Shown: piece by piece, positions 1 through 8,451 of the stretch
How the letters are laid out: each line of letters opens with the position of its first letter
Numbering within the stretch: position 1 is the first letter of the stretch
Assembly (NCBI GenBank): GCA_028818775.1
Contig: JAPPNE010000134.1
Span: 1-59,534, forward strand
Source: Deltaproteobacteria bacterium
GTDB taxonomy: Bacteria; Desulfobacterota; Binatia; UBA9968; JAJDTQ01
DNA: 59,534 nucleotides
Direction of reading: 5' to 3'
Made by a program: the position numbers and the translations under genes
Notes under the pieces: model-generated
Databases searched by the model: none
What the model saw: only the letters and a program-made list of their open reading frames with translations
Told to the model about the DNA's origin: nothing

Positions 1-299
1 TCTATCCCAAAGGCGTCGCCCGTTGATCCCGTTCCACACGAAAGCCGGAAGCGCCCGGATTTCTCCAAACACGTACAACCTGTTGGTTTATATGTGTTTT
101 CTTCAGATAATCTCAGGCTGTCGTCGTCACCGTAAGCGAATCGCAAGCGGATTGAATACAACAACGGCGTCAATCAGCGCGTGCCCGTCTGCCCGCCAAA
201 GTAGAGCCCCCGTCGAGTGAACGAACGAACCTGCCCCTAATAAGACCCCTATTGGACCCTTATTGGACCCCCATTAGACCCCAATCGCAGCAAGGAGCC
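1..299. other. Non-coding left edge
   Basis: I see no convincing gene here. An open frame of about 65 codons exists but has no recognisable motif or ribosome binding site. Positions 240-286 hold three to four degenerate direct repeats of a 10-13 base unit built around TATTGGACCC, lying just downstream of the stop codon of the minus-strand gene that ends at 300. Confidence 0.4.
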
Positions 300-1712
300 C
301 TACTGGCTTTCTCCCGACCGGATTCGTCTCCATCGGGCGGCTGGTCCATGACCAGTTGACTCCGCCAAACCACGATCACGCAACCCCGCTAAGGCTCGCT
401 TGATCTGCCGTTCGCTGGCATCAGATACCAAACCAGCGGCGATTTCGCGCAACGCCATGCCATCCTCCGTGTCTTCCAGCAGCGCCAGAATCGCCTCCTG
501 CCGCTTGATAAGTTCGTTCCCGCCGCGCCTCGACGGCACGGAGCGGGAACGCCGGAAGCGTACCGTCACGCAGTCGCCGCGTTCCTCGATCTCGGGTCGG
601 GGCAAACCGGCGGCCGTAGCCAACTCAGCCATCCTGAGCGTACCGCGGCCCCATTCCTCGATGATGCCACGCCGATAGAACGTGCGTGCGATGAGCGGAT
701 TCCAGGGCCTCGACTCGTGCGGCCCGAACAGATCATCCGGAGTCAACCCGAAGTGCAGCGAGCCCGGCGACGTCACCTCCAGGCGGTCGTCGTACACTGC
801 CAGTCCAATGGAGCCGCCGCCCATCGCGTAGTCGCGATGACATAGCGCGTTCGCGAGCGCTTCCCGTGTAGCCAAGGGCGGGTAAAGAGGTTCGTCGATG
901 CGCTGGATGCGGCCCGACTCGAACCGGCTGGCGATGGGAAGGGTATCACGCAGGAAGCGTTCCGCACTTGCCAAGAGCGTGAAGGCGTTGCCATTGAATT
1001 GGCGATTGTCCAGGAACTCGGATCGATCGAGCCCTCGGAAGCGAGCCACACGGAGCAGGCACTGCGGGATCTCGCTTTCCAGCCGCTCGGCATTCCCAAA
1101 GAGCGCTACTGCTGCCCGAAAGAGGACGCCTTCGCGAATCAGACCCAAACCGCGCAGCAGCTCCTCCGGCTCCCGACTGCCAGGTTCGTTCAACCGACCA
1201 ATCCGCACTCCCTCCGCCACAGTATTGCGGATTTCCACCGTGTCCAAATCGTCGACAGTCCATCCGGTGGCGGGCTGGTTTTCCCAGCGCTGCTCGTTGT
1301 GCATGCGCTCGAAGAGCATCCGGTTGTATTCGTCGACCGACATGGTCCGTGTCGTGTTCCCCACGCGCCGATAGGAGGCTCCCCGGTATTGATACGGCGG
1401 CGAGGCACCCCGACTCACGCGAATCGCGACCACCTCCAAGTCCCCGGATACTCGGACTCTCTCGATCTCTGGAAACGTCGGCGGATCTATTCGTTGTATC
1501 TCGGCGCTTACCTCCTCCAGCGTCCGTTCGCTCACCTGCTGACCCACGATGCTGCCTTCCGGCGTGACGCCGAACAAAACGTACCCGCCGCGCCGATTGA
1601 GCATGGCGCACACGGTCGCTGCAGCCTCGCGTCGCGTTCTCGTCGTGGCCTTCAACTCCAGCGTCTCGGATTCGCCGGATGCAACGAGCGCCGAAATCTG
1701 TTCAGGAGTCAT
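300..1712 (-). CDS. AlbA_2 (Schlafen-like) putative ATP-binding/DNA-binding protein
   Basis: 470 aa, cytoplasmic. The N-terminal 130 residues have the AlbA_2 pattern: SETLELKATT near residue 15, then the glycine-rich RRGGYVLFGV strand. Around residues 280-300 is REALANALCHRDY, the signature of the HATPase_c_4 region that follows AlbA_2 in RecG-C-like proteins. The last 70 residues read as a winged helix (ILALLEDTEDGMALREIA). Such proteins are usually called transcriptional regulators or ATP-binding proteins; several occur in defence islands, but no specific role can be given here. The ATG at 1712 has GGAGA seven bases upstream. It stands alone next to a protease and an integrase fragment, which suggests an accessory locus. 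Confidence 0.85.
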   Translation of the reverse strand: MTPEQISALVASGESETLELKATTRTRREAAATVCAMLNRRGGYVLFGVTPEGSIVGQQVSERTLEEVSAEIQRIDPPTFPEIERVRVSGDLEVVAIRVSRGASPPYQYRGASYRRVGNTTRTMSVDEYNRMLFERMHNEQRWENQPATGWTVDDLDTVEIRNTVAEGVRIGRLNEPGSREPEELLRGLGLIREGVLFRAAVALFGNAERLESEIPQCLLRVARFRGLDRSEFLDNRQFNGNAFTLLASAERFLRDTLPIASRFESGRIQRIDEPLYPPLATREALANALCHRDYAMGGGSIGLAVYDDRLEVTSPGSLHFGLTPDDLFGPHESRPWNPLIARTFYRRGIIEEWGRGTLRMAELATAAGLPRPEIEERGDCVTVRFRRSRSVPSRRGGNELIKRQEAILALLEDTEDGMALREIAAGLVSDASERQIKRALAGLRDRGLAESTGHGPAARWRRIRSGESQ

Positions 1713-1952
1713 GCGTGCATCTCCGCCACCAGCCGTCGAACCTTCACTCTTGACCCTGGTCGTCGTCGACTAGGCCGAGTTCCCTTAGCGGGACGTTGAA
1801 GAAAGACTCCCTTGCCCGTGCCCGGCGACATCTTCAAACGAGCCCTTCTGACCACTTCGCGAGAAACAGGGCCTGATACCTCGGTTCAGGGTAAAAGCAG
1901 CACCGCCGCGAAGAATCTTGCCAGCGGAGCGCCCCTAGACAAAACCAGGGAG

Positions 1953-2702
1953 TCATTCGTAATTCTCAATCGGCAGTTGAATGCCTAAGTCAAGGTCCGC
2001 CACGGCCTTGACAACCACCTGGGCTGGGATTCCGGCATAGTGCGGAGAGAACGCATCGTTCTGTTGATACTGACCCGTAGCATCCACAATAGAGAGGCCC
2101 GCGATGTACCCGTCGTCGGACATGACGGGGCCGCCACTGTTCCCCGGTCTAGAGACTGCGGAATAAAGGAACAAGCTGTCCCCGTTCAATGAAGTGACCG
2201 ACTGGTTCGTCACCGCTCCTTGCTGCATCGTCACGGACGCTTCCCTGAGCCCTGGGAGCTTCGGATATCCAAGCGTATAAACGGTCTGTGCCACGACTGG
2301 AGCTTGAAAGATCGCTCCCTTTAACGGAGACAATGGCGGCCCATTCACTCGCATCACTGCCACGTCAACCTTGGGATGCGCATGGACAGATTCGTTGTTG
2401 ACCGTGTACGCTTGGCCCTGAAACGTCTGCTGCTCGTCAACTTCCTTCATGTCGGAAAGCACGTGCCGGCAGGTAAGTACGAAGCATGGGTGGACGACGA
2501 GCCCTGTCCCAGCAACCGCAGCGCCATCCCGGTTGGTCCCGGTGATGTGGAAGTCGTGTCCGGTGAGCGGTTCCGCATTTCCCCCGTTCGGCTGCTCCTT
2601 GCCAAGGGCCTTGTGGTTGGACGCTGGGTTCGTAGCACTGAAGAAACTGCAAGCCAACAGCACGAGCTTCAGTCTGGACGCCAATCCCCACGGCGCATTC
2701 AT
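1953..2702 (-). CDS. Exported trypsin-like serine protease (S1/V8 type)
   Basis: 249 aa from the ATG at 2702; an upstream ATG at 2735 would add 11 residues. The chosen start puts a short basic stretch before LKLVLLACSFF. That is a signal peptide whose LLAC could also serve as a lipobox, so the product is periplasmic or lipid-anchored. The catalytic triad is visible: His80 in TCRHVLS, Asp113 in DVAVMRV and Ser189 in GNSGGPV. The LGYPKLPG segment fits the trypsin_2/DegP-type fold. There is no PDZ domain, so this is not a full DegP. The substrate is unknown. No neighbour suggests a pathway; it sits between the AlbA_2 gene and an integrase relic. Confidence 0.82.
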   Translation of the reverse strand: MNAPWGLASRLKLVLLACSFFSATNPASNHKALGKEQPNGGNAEPLTGHDFHITGTNRDGAAVAGTGLVVHPCFVLTCRHVLSDMKEVDEQQTFQGQAYTVNNESVHAHPKVDVAVMRVNGPPLSPLKGAIFQAPVVAQTVYTLGYPKLPGLREASVTMQQGAVTNQSVTSLNGDSLFLYSAVSRPGNSGGPVMSDDGYIAGLSIVDATGQYQQNDAFSPHYAGIPAQVVVKAVADLDLGIQLPIENYE

Positions 2703-2887
2703 GGTGTCTTTGCCAAATAACTGATTCGGTTCCATCGGCGTCGATGCCTACCAGGTCCTCTTTAGCCAGCATTGTACGGCCCCAAGCAAGGCGAATCAAT
2801 TATGGGCATTACATTGGAGTCACATGAGCCTCAACTGGAGATCGTTTTGCTGTTCAGCCTCGCCATGGTCCGCTTCCCTTCACTGCT

Positions 2888-3046
2888 CTACTCCTGCAGG
2901 ATGTTCGCCCCGATGCTCTCCGCCACCCTGGCCGTCGACTCCTGCACGGAGTCTCGCGCCAAATAAGCGTACCGTGCCGTCGTCCGCACCTTCTGGTGCC
3001 CCAGGACCTCTCCGATCATGGATAGACCCTCTCCCAGCACGTCCTC
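2888..3046 (-). pseudogene. C-terminal remnant of a tyrosine recombinase (integrase)
   Basis: About 52 codons before a TAG stop at 2888-2890 match the end of a phage-type integrase. They include IGEVLGHQKVRTTARYAYLA, which carries the conserved GH motif and the nucleophile-region tyrosine, followed by a helix ending in GANILQE. The frame is closed by a TGA at 3047-3049 and no N-terminal or central catalytic domain is visible upstream. It is therefore a truncated remnant, probably left by an old integrative element associated with the two genes on its left. Confidence 0.75.
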
Positions 3047-3181
3047 TCAGCGAAGCCCCAGGACCGCTCGTGGTGCTTCTCCACCTTGTAGCCGCGAACA
3101 AACTGGCAGGGGTTTGACACAAGCGGAATGCCGGTTGTAGTTCTTTAGGCTCCGCGCACGAGACTGCCATCGAGGACGAGC

Positions 3182-4486
3182 ATGCTGACCAGGGAAGACA
3201 ACGACATCTTGACACAGGTAGGCCCGGGCACTCCCATGGGCACGCTGATGCGGCGCTACTGGGTGCCGGTGGTCCTTTCGAGCGAGCTGGAGGCGGGGGG
3301 CCGGACCAAGCGGGTACGCATCCTGGGCGAGAGCATGGTGGCGTTTCGCACCAGTCGGGGCGAGGCCGGCCTGCTGGGCGAACTGTGCTCGCACCGGCGC
3401 GTGTCGCTCTACTACGGACGCGTGGAGCCGGACGGGCTGCGCTGCTGTTACCACGGCTGGAAGTACGGACTCGACGGACGTTGCCTGGAGATGCCCAACG
3501 AGTCACCGGAGACGGACTTCAAGCACGCGGTGCGGCATCCCGCCTACCCCTGCCGCGAGCGCGGCGGGGTGGTGTGGGCGTTCATGGGTGATCCCGCGCA
3601 TGTGACCGACCTGCCGGACTTCGAGTGGCTGGGGCTGGCGGACAACCAGCGCTTCATCTCCAAGTACTACCAGAGCAACAACTACTTTCAGGCCTTGGAG
3701 GGCGGCATCGACTCCAGCCACATCTCGTTCCTGCACGCGCCGCTGGACACCACGGACCGGAGATCGCTGGAGAGCCTGGAGAAAGCCGGCTTCGGCGTGG
3801 ACACCGCGGTGGGGACCACGGACCGGAGCCCGCGCTTCGAGGTGGTGGACACGGACTACGGCGTCATGATCGGAGCCCGGCGCAATGCCGCTGACGACCA
3901 GTACTACTGGCGCATCACGCAATTCCTCATGCCCTTCTACACCATGCCGCCGCCCCAGGACGAGGATCCGATCCTGCACTCGCACGCGTGGGTGCCGGCG
4001 GACGACGAGCACCTCATCAACTGGACCATCACATGGCACCCCACGCGCCCGTTGCGGGAAGAAGAGCTGGCTTCCCTGGCGGACGGCTTCAGTTCCCACA
4101 TCACGCGGTTCGGGCCGCCCGTCAACGGCCCCTACGGCGATGTCCGCCCCGAGGCGACTCCGGACAACGACTACGGCATGGACTGGGAGGCGCACCGCAC
4201 GCGCATGTTCTGCGGCATTCCCGGTTTCGGCATGCAGGACCGCGCCATGACCGAAAGCCAGGGCCCCATCTTCGACCGCACACTGGAGCGCCTGGGCACC
4301 AGCGACACCGCCATCATCAAGGTACGCAAGTGCCTCATCGACTCCGCCAGGATGCTGCGGCAGGGACAGGCGGACCCGCCGGGGCTGAACCCGAAGCTGC
4401 ACCATGTCCGCGCCACCTCGGTGCGGCTGCCCAGGGACGCGGTGTGGGTGGAGGCGGTGCAGGACCGCGTGAACATTGCCTCGTAG
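3182..4486 (+). CDS. Rieske non-heme iron oxygenase, large (alpha) subunit
   Basis: 434 aa, cytoplasmic. Residues 1-30 (TREDNDILTQVGPGTPMG, then RRYW) are typical of the phthalate 4,5-dioxygenase/VanA-like branch. The Rieske [2Fe-2S] ligands are Cys69, His71, Cys88 and His91. The mononuclear iron site is the block around EGGIDSSHISFLH, with Glu173, Asp177, His180 and His185. The family uses O2 and electrons from a reductase to hydroxylate or O-demethylate aromatic acids. No reductase or ferredoxin gene lies next to it, so electrons must come from elsewhere. GAGG lies six bases before the ATG. Substrate cannot be read from sequence. Confidence 0.92.
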   Translation: MLTREDNDILTQVGPGTPMGTLMRRYWVPVVLSSELEAGGRTKRVRILGESMVAFRTSRGEAGLLGELCSHRRVSLYYGRVEPDGLRCCYHGWKYGLDGRCLEMPNESPETDFKHAVRHPAYPCRERGGVVWAFMGDPAHVTDLPDFEWLGLADNQRFISKYYQSNNYFQALEGGIDSSHISFLHAPLDTTDRRSLESLEKAGFGVDTAVGTTDRSPRFEVVDTDYGVMIGARRNAADDQYYWRITQFLMPFYTMPPPQDEDPILHSHAWVPADDEHLINWTITWHPTRPLREEELASLADGFSSHITRFGPPVNGPYGDVRPEATPDNDYGMDWEAHRTRMFCGIPGFGMQDRAMTESQGPIFDRTLERLGTSDTAIIKVRKCLIDSARMLRQGQADPPGLNPKLHHVRATSVRLPRDAVWVEAVQDRVNIAS

Positions 4487-4554
4487 GCCGCGGCATTCGT
4501 TGCCAACACGTACGCGGGGTCCAGTCGGCAGCCGGGAATCAGTGACGTTCGACC

Positions 4555-4827
4555 GTGACGTTTGAAGAGTACATGGCCGTGCCCTACGTGCTGCGCGTGG
4601 CGGCGGTCCGCGGGCCCGACGGCCGGTGGCTGCGGCGCGCCGAGTATCCGGAGTTCCCGGGTTGCTTCGGCGAGGGGCTCTCACCGGAAGAAGCCCTGGA
4701 CGACCTCGACCGCAACCGCGAACGCATGGTGCGCGAGCTTCTCGCGGCGGGCGCGGACATCCCGGTGCCGCGCCCGCCGCTGGAACGGCTCATGAGGACC
4801 GGGAAACAGAGAGGAGACTTGCATTGA
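4555..4827 (+). CDS. HicB-like (DUF1902/HicB_lk family) small protein
   Basis: 90 aa from a GTG at 4555; an in-frame ATG at 4573 is the alternative. The core YVLRVAAVRGPDGRWLRRAEYPEFPG, followed by CFGEGLSPEEALDDL, has the partial RNase-H fold pattern of HicB antitoxins (YPELPGC, then GETxEEAL). There is no C-terminal ribbon-helix-helix and no HicA toxin next to it, so this is probably a solitary HicB-fold protein rather than a complete toxin-antitoxin pair. Its stop TGA overlaps the TTG start of the next gene (4824-4827), which implies translational coupling with the GlcG/HbpS protein. Confidence 0.7.
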   Translation: MTFEEYMAVPYVLRVAAVRGPDGRWLRRAEYPEFPGCFGEGLSPEEALDDLDRNRERMVRELLAAGADIPVPRPPLERLMRTGKQRGDLH

Positions 4828-5282
4828 GCTTTGGAATGAAACAGGCGCGGGCGCTGGTGGATGCAGGCATTCGCGCGGCCGAGGAGAAGGGTTACCTGGT
4901 GACGGTGACCGTGGTGGACGCCGGCGGCAACTTCATGTGGGCCGGGCGCATGGACGGGACCAAGTTCGTGGCGCCGGACATCGCCCGCGGGAAGGCTTTC
5001 GCTGCCGCGGCCTTCCGGCAGAGCACCGGGGGTCTGGAGGAGAAGGCCAACCCCAAACCGGTGTTCTACGCCGGCGTCCAGATCATACACGACGGCCGCA
5101 TGGCCATCGGCCAGGGCGGCTTGCCCATCTGGATGGACGGCGAGGTGGTGGGCGGCATCGGCGTGAGCGGCGCCGCGCCACACGAAGACGAGGAAGTGGC
5201 CGCCGCGGCCCTCGAGGTCGAGGGCTTCGCGTTCCCGGAGGCCGACGTGGCCATGCGCGCGGCCCTGGGCCACTCACGGTAG
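4824..5282 (+). CDS. GlcG/HbpS family heme-binding-like protein (DUF336)
   Basis: 152 aa from a TTG at 4824 that overlaps the previous stop; GAGGAG lies six to seven bases upstream, so I prefer it to the ATG at 4836. The pattern TVVDAGGNFMWAGRMDG, then TRGKA-like APDIARGKAFAAAAF, then GGLPIWMDGEVVGGIGVSGA, is diagnostic of the GlcG/HbpS family. Members are small cytoplasmic or exported proteins found with oxidoreductases; some bind heme or degradation products. There is no signal peptide here. It lies between a Rieske oxygenase and an SDR, so a role in the same catabolic route is plausible but inferred. Confidence 0.85.
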   Translation: MSFGMKQARALVDAGIRAAEEKGYLVTVTVVDAGGNFMWAGRMDGTKFVAPDIARGKAFAAAAFRQSTGGLEEKANPKPVFYAGVQIIHDGRMAIGQGGLPIWMDGEVVGGIGVSGAAPHEDEEVAAAALEVEGFAFPEADVAMRAALGHSR

Positions 5283-5289
5283 CCGGCGC

Positions 5290-6069
5290 GTGGATCGCCT
5301 CCAGAACAAGGCCGCGTTCATCACCGGCGGCGGAGGGGGCATCGGCGGCGCCACCGCCATGCTGTTCGCCGAGGAAGGCGCCGGGCTGGCCGTCGTCGAC
5401 CGTGACGGCGCCGCGGTCGAGGCCACGGCCGCGGATATACGCGCGCGGGTGCCTTCCGCGGATGTCCTTCCCCTCGCGGCGGACCTGAGCGACGAAGCCG
5501 AGGCGCGCCGGACCATGGCCGCAGCGGGCGCGCACTTCGGCGGACTGGACATCCTCGTCAATGTCGCCGGCATCCGGGTCTACGGGGCCTTGGCCGATGC
5601 CGAAAAGGACACTTGGGAGTCCATCCTGTCCGTCAACCTGATGGCAACGGTCCATTGCTGCAAGGCAGCCGTGCCCCTGCTGCGCGCCCGGAGCGGCGGC
5701 AGCATCGTCAACGTCTCTTCGGTGTTCGGGGTGACCGGGCGTGGGGGAATGGGACAGTACGACGTCACCAAGGCCGCGGTGGTGAGCCTCAGCCGCACCT
5801 TGGCAATCGAGGAAGTGGGGCACGGCATTCGTGTAAACACCGTGTGCCCCGGCCCCACCATCACGCCCTTTCACATCGCGCGCGCGGAGGCTCGCGGCGT
5901 CAGCGAGGAGGAACTGCGCCGAACCGGCGCGCAGCACACGTTGATGAAGCGCTGGGGCGAGCCGCGGGAAGTGGCCAGCACCATCCTGTTCCTGGCCTCG
6001 GACGAATCGTCATTCGTCACCGGCACCACCCTGGTGGTGGACGGCGGCGCCTCCGCCGCCAGCGCGTAG
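5290..6069 (+). CDS. SDR family NAD(P)-dependent oxidoreductase
   Basis: 259 aa, GTG start eight bases after the previous stop. Classical short-chain dehydrogenase: cofactor motif T12-G-G-G-G-G-I-G19, NVAG at 91-94, Ser144, and the YxxxK pair Tyr157/Lys161 with PG at the usual distance. The C-terminus VTGTTLVVDGG is the standard substrate-loop end. Asp37 after the second strand favours NAD over NADP. It probably oxidises or reduces a hydroxyl/ketone in the same pathway as the Rieske oxygenase upstream; the substrate is unknown. It converges with the cupin gene on the other strand. Confidence 0.9.
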   Translation: MDRLQNKAAFITGGGGGIGGATAMLFAEEGAGLAVVDRDGAAVEATAADIRARVPSADVLPLAADLSDEAEARRTMAAAGAHFGGLDILVNVAGIRVYGALADAEKDTWESILSVNLMATVHCCKAAVPLLRARSGGSIVNVSSVFGVTGRGGMGQYDVTKAAVVSLSRTLAIEEVGHGIRVNTVCPGPTITPFHIARAEARGVSEEELRRTGAQHTLMKRWGEPREVASTILFLASDESSFVTGTTLVVDGGASAASA

Positions 6070-6086
6070 AACCGGACGACGGGCCG

Positions 6087-6437
6087 TCAGTCCGCCAGGG
6101 GCACCACCGCGAACACGTGGGGGTCATCGCCGATGACGCGGCTCCGATGCCCACGACCGGTCAGGTCATCCGCGAGCATGATGTCCCCGGCCTGGAAGCG
6201 CCGCACCTCTCCGCCGCCACACTCGATATCCCAAGCACCCGAAAGGGTGAACAGGTACTGTCGCCGCGGCGCCGGATGCCAGTCCAGCAGCACGCCCGGC
6301 GGCACGCGACGCACGTTGACGCTCTTGGCGGCCCCAAGGGCCGTGCTCTCCATCTGGCGATCGGGTTCGAACTTGAGGTCGATGTCCTCGAAATGGGATT
6401 CGCCGTCATCCCCGGTGTAGAGTCTCACTGCCTGCAT
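6087..6437 (-). CDS. Cupin domain protein
   Basis: 116 aa from the ATG at 6437, which has GGGGGG just upstream; longer in-frame starts read into low-complexity sequence. The single cupin barrel is seen as DWHPAPRRQYLFTLSG (motif 1, His but reduced metal ligands), then GGGEVRRFQAGDIMLADDLTGRGH (motif 2). Small cupins of this type bind metals or small molecules and may be isomerases or dioxygenases; none can be chosen. It is convergent with the SDR gene and upstream of nothing on its own strand, so it appears monocistronic. Confidence 0.78.
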   Translation of the reverse strand: MQAVRLYTGDDGESHFEDIDLKFEPDRQMESTALGAAKSVNVRRVPPGVLLDWHPAPRRQYLFTLSGAWDIECGGGEVRRFQAGDIMLADDLTGRGHRSRVIGDDPHVFAVVPLAD

Positions 6438-6598
6438 GTTACCCCCCGCCTTGTTCTCGAAAGAGGCCCCTTTTCGCCGGCCCGATTCTTTCCGGAACAC
6501 CAAGCCGAAACGTGCCACCGGCCGGGCCGCGCGCATGGAAGCCATGCGCCAGCGCGTCCCGGCCGGTGGAGTGTTCACGGTGACTCGGGAAAGCTCTG

Positions 6599-7591
6599 CT
6601 ACTTCTTCTTCAGGGCCTCTTCGAAGATATCCGAGTACTGGTTGATCAAGCCGTAGAAGCCGTCGAGCATTTGGTTCCAGTCGTCGCCCACGACCGCGGT
6701 TATCGTGGCCTTCATCCTCTTGAACCTTTCAAGGACCTCCGGATCCTTCAGCGCCGTTTCGAACGCCTTCTGCAGGATCTCCTGCCGGTCCTTGGGCATG
6801 CCCGGCGGTGCCGTCACCACGCGGTGAGAGGCGAGGACCCTGAGCTGCGGGAAGCCCAACTCCCCCACCGTCGGGACATCCGGGTACCTGGGATCGCGCT
6901 CGTCCAGGTAGACCCACATGGCCCTCATGTCGCCGTCCTCCACGAAACGCATCTGGCCCGGGGAATCCAGGCCCAGGGCCCTGGCGTGACCCTCCCCCTG
7001 AACGATGCCCTGGTTGGCCGCCGGAGCGCCCGGATAGCCCAGGATGAACCTCGGATTGAAGCCCATGACCTTGGCGGTCAGGAGGTTCGTGATCCATCCG
7101 GTGGCGCCTACTCCCGTACCGGTGAGAAGCACCTCCTTGGCGTCCTGGAAGTCCTTGAGATTCTGGAAATGAGTCTTGGCGCCCACCGCCCATACGTAGG
7201 GGCCCGAGGAGATCCGTCCGAGCCAGGAGAACTCCTTCAACTTGTAGACCGGCTTGGGACTCGCGAACAACTCGGAGACGATGGCGCCGGGTATGTTGAC
7301 GGTCCCGATGGTGTAGCCGTCGGGCTTGGATTTCCAGAGGATGTTCCAGGCGATGCTTCCGCCGGCGCCCGGCCGGTTCCTGAGAATGACATTGACGCCG
7401 AGGGCCTTCTTCAAGCCGACGCTCACGGCCCGGCTATGGAGATCGAACCCGCCCGCCGGGGCGTAGGGGATCAACCACGTGATGGTCTTGCCCTTTTCCG
7501 GCCATGTCCCTTGAGCTGATGCATCCTGTGCCGGTACGGTCATCGCAAGGACGACCAACAAAAAGCCCACGCCCATCAGGTTACGCCACAT
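6599..7591 (-). CDS. TctC/Bug family periplasmic substrate-binding protein
   Basis: 330 aa, exported: residues 1-27 are a signal peptide ending AQDASAQG. The body carries the family landmarks: WPEKGKTITWLIPYAPAGGFD after the signal and NRPGAGGSIAWN near residue 75. These belong to the binding proteins of tripartite tricarboxylate transporters (TctCBA), which capture carboxylates such as citrate or aromatic acids. No TctA or TctB membrane gene occurs in the window, so it is an orphan binding protein, as is common in lineages with many Bug proteins. AGGAGG lies seven bases before the ATG. Confidence 0.9.
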   Translation of the reverse strand: MWRNLMGVGFLLVVLAMTVPAQDASAQGTWPEKGKTITWLIPYAPAGGFDLHSRAVSVGLKKALGVNVILRNRPGAGGSIAWNILWKSKPDGYTIGTVNIPGAIVSELFASPKPVYKLKEFSWLGRISSGPYVWAVGAKTHFQNLKDFQDAKEVLLTGTGVGATGWITNLLTAKVMGFNPRFILGYPGAPAANQGIVQGEGHARALGLDSPGQMRFVEDGDMRAMWVYLDERDPRYPDVPTVGELGFPQLRVLASHRVVTAPPGMPKDRQEILQKAFETALKDPEVLERFKRMKATITAVVGDDWNQMLDGFYGLINQYSDIFEEALKKK

Positions 7592-7797
7592 CGGAAACCT
7601 CCTTGCCGGTTTGCTGCCTGTGCTCCCTTATGTCCGGATGGTCCGTTCTCTTCCGCCATTTCCGTCGCACCCGTATGCCACACGCTCGACGCAACTGTCA
7701 ACGAAAACACATGTGAATACACACGTCGGGAAGACGACTTCGGGCAAGCTGACACAGCCACAAGGCGTTGCCCGGTGCAACCGCTGAACGGTCGCAG

Positions 7798-8421
7798 TCA
7801 GGCGAGGCCCTTGAAGTAGCTCAGATCCCCCTGGCCTTCGCGCAGGATCGTGACGGTGTCGTCGACGAGCGAGATGACGCTGGACGCCAGCACCGGAAGC
7901 GTGCCGCACTCCATGATGAGGTCCACCCGATGTCCGAAGATGGTCTCGAGGTCGGCGGGGTTGGTCACCACCTCCTCGTTGCTCTCGTTGGCGCTGGTGC
8001 TGACCACGGGGTTGCCGAGCTGCTCCACCAGCGCCAGCGGCACCGGGTGGTCGGGAATGCGGATGCCCACGGTCTTCTGCTTGGACTGGAGCACCTTGGG
8101 GGTCTCCTTGGTGGCGGTGAGCACGAAGGTATAGGGCCCCGGAAGGAACCGTTTGAGGACGCGGTGCACGAAGTTGGACACGTGGCCGTAGCGGCTCACC
8201 TGCACCAGGTCGGAACACACGAACGACATGGGCTTGTCGGCGTCGCGCCCCTTGATGCGACGGATGCGCTCCACCCCGGCCTTGCTGGTGACGTCGCAGC
8301 CCAGGCCGTAGATGGTGTCCGTCGGGTAAACGATGACGCCGTCGCGCTTGAGCACCTCGACGGCTCGGTCCACGTGCCGTCCCTTGAGGTGCTGGGGGTC
8401 GATGCTGAGAGTCGTCGCCAT
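7798..8421 (-). CDS. L-threonylcarbamoyladenylate synthase (Sua5/YciO/YrdC family)
   Basis: 207 aa, cytoplasmic. The YrdC domain spans nearly the whole protein: KRDGVIVYPTDTIYGLGCDVTSK near the N-terminus, RIRRIKGRDADKPMSFVCSDL, FLPGPYTFVLTATK and VGIRIPDHPVPLALVEQLGNPVVSTSAN. The enzyme makes threonylcarbamoyl-AMP from threonine, bicarbonate and ATP for t6A37 of tRNAs. The C-terminal Sua5 domain is missing, so it is TsaC-length or a YciO paralogue; the two cannot be separated with certainty. GGAGA precedes the ATG. The ornithine-cyclodeaminase-like gene ends 30 bases upstream on the same strand. Confidence 0.88.
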   Translation of the reverse strand: MATTLSIDPQHLKGRHVDRAVEVLKRDGVIVYPTDTIYGLGCDVTSKAGVERIRRIKGRDADKPMSFVCSDLVQVSRYGHVSNFVHRVLKRFLPGPYTFVLTATKETPKVLQSKQKTVGIRIPDHPVPLALVEQLGNPVVSTSANESNEEVVTNPADLETIFGHRVDLIMECGTLPVLASSVISLVDDTVTILREGQGDLSYFKGLA

Positions 8422-8451
8422 TGGAGTCTCCGGTTGGGTTGCCGTCCGGGT

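Noticed and set aside
1..299. Coding gene at the left edge
   Set aside because: No start signal, motif or family resemblance; codon pattern looks non-coding.
5613..6656. Plus-strand frame antisense to the cupin and overlapping the SDR
   Set aside because: Arg/His/Pro-rich shadow with no domain; the SDR and cupin explain the region.
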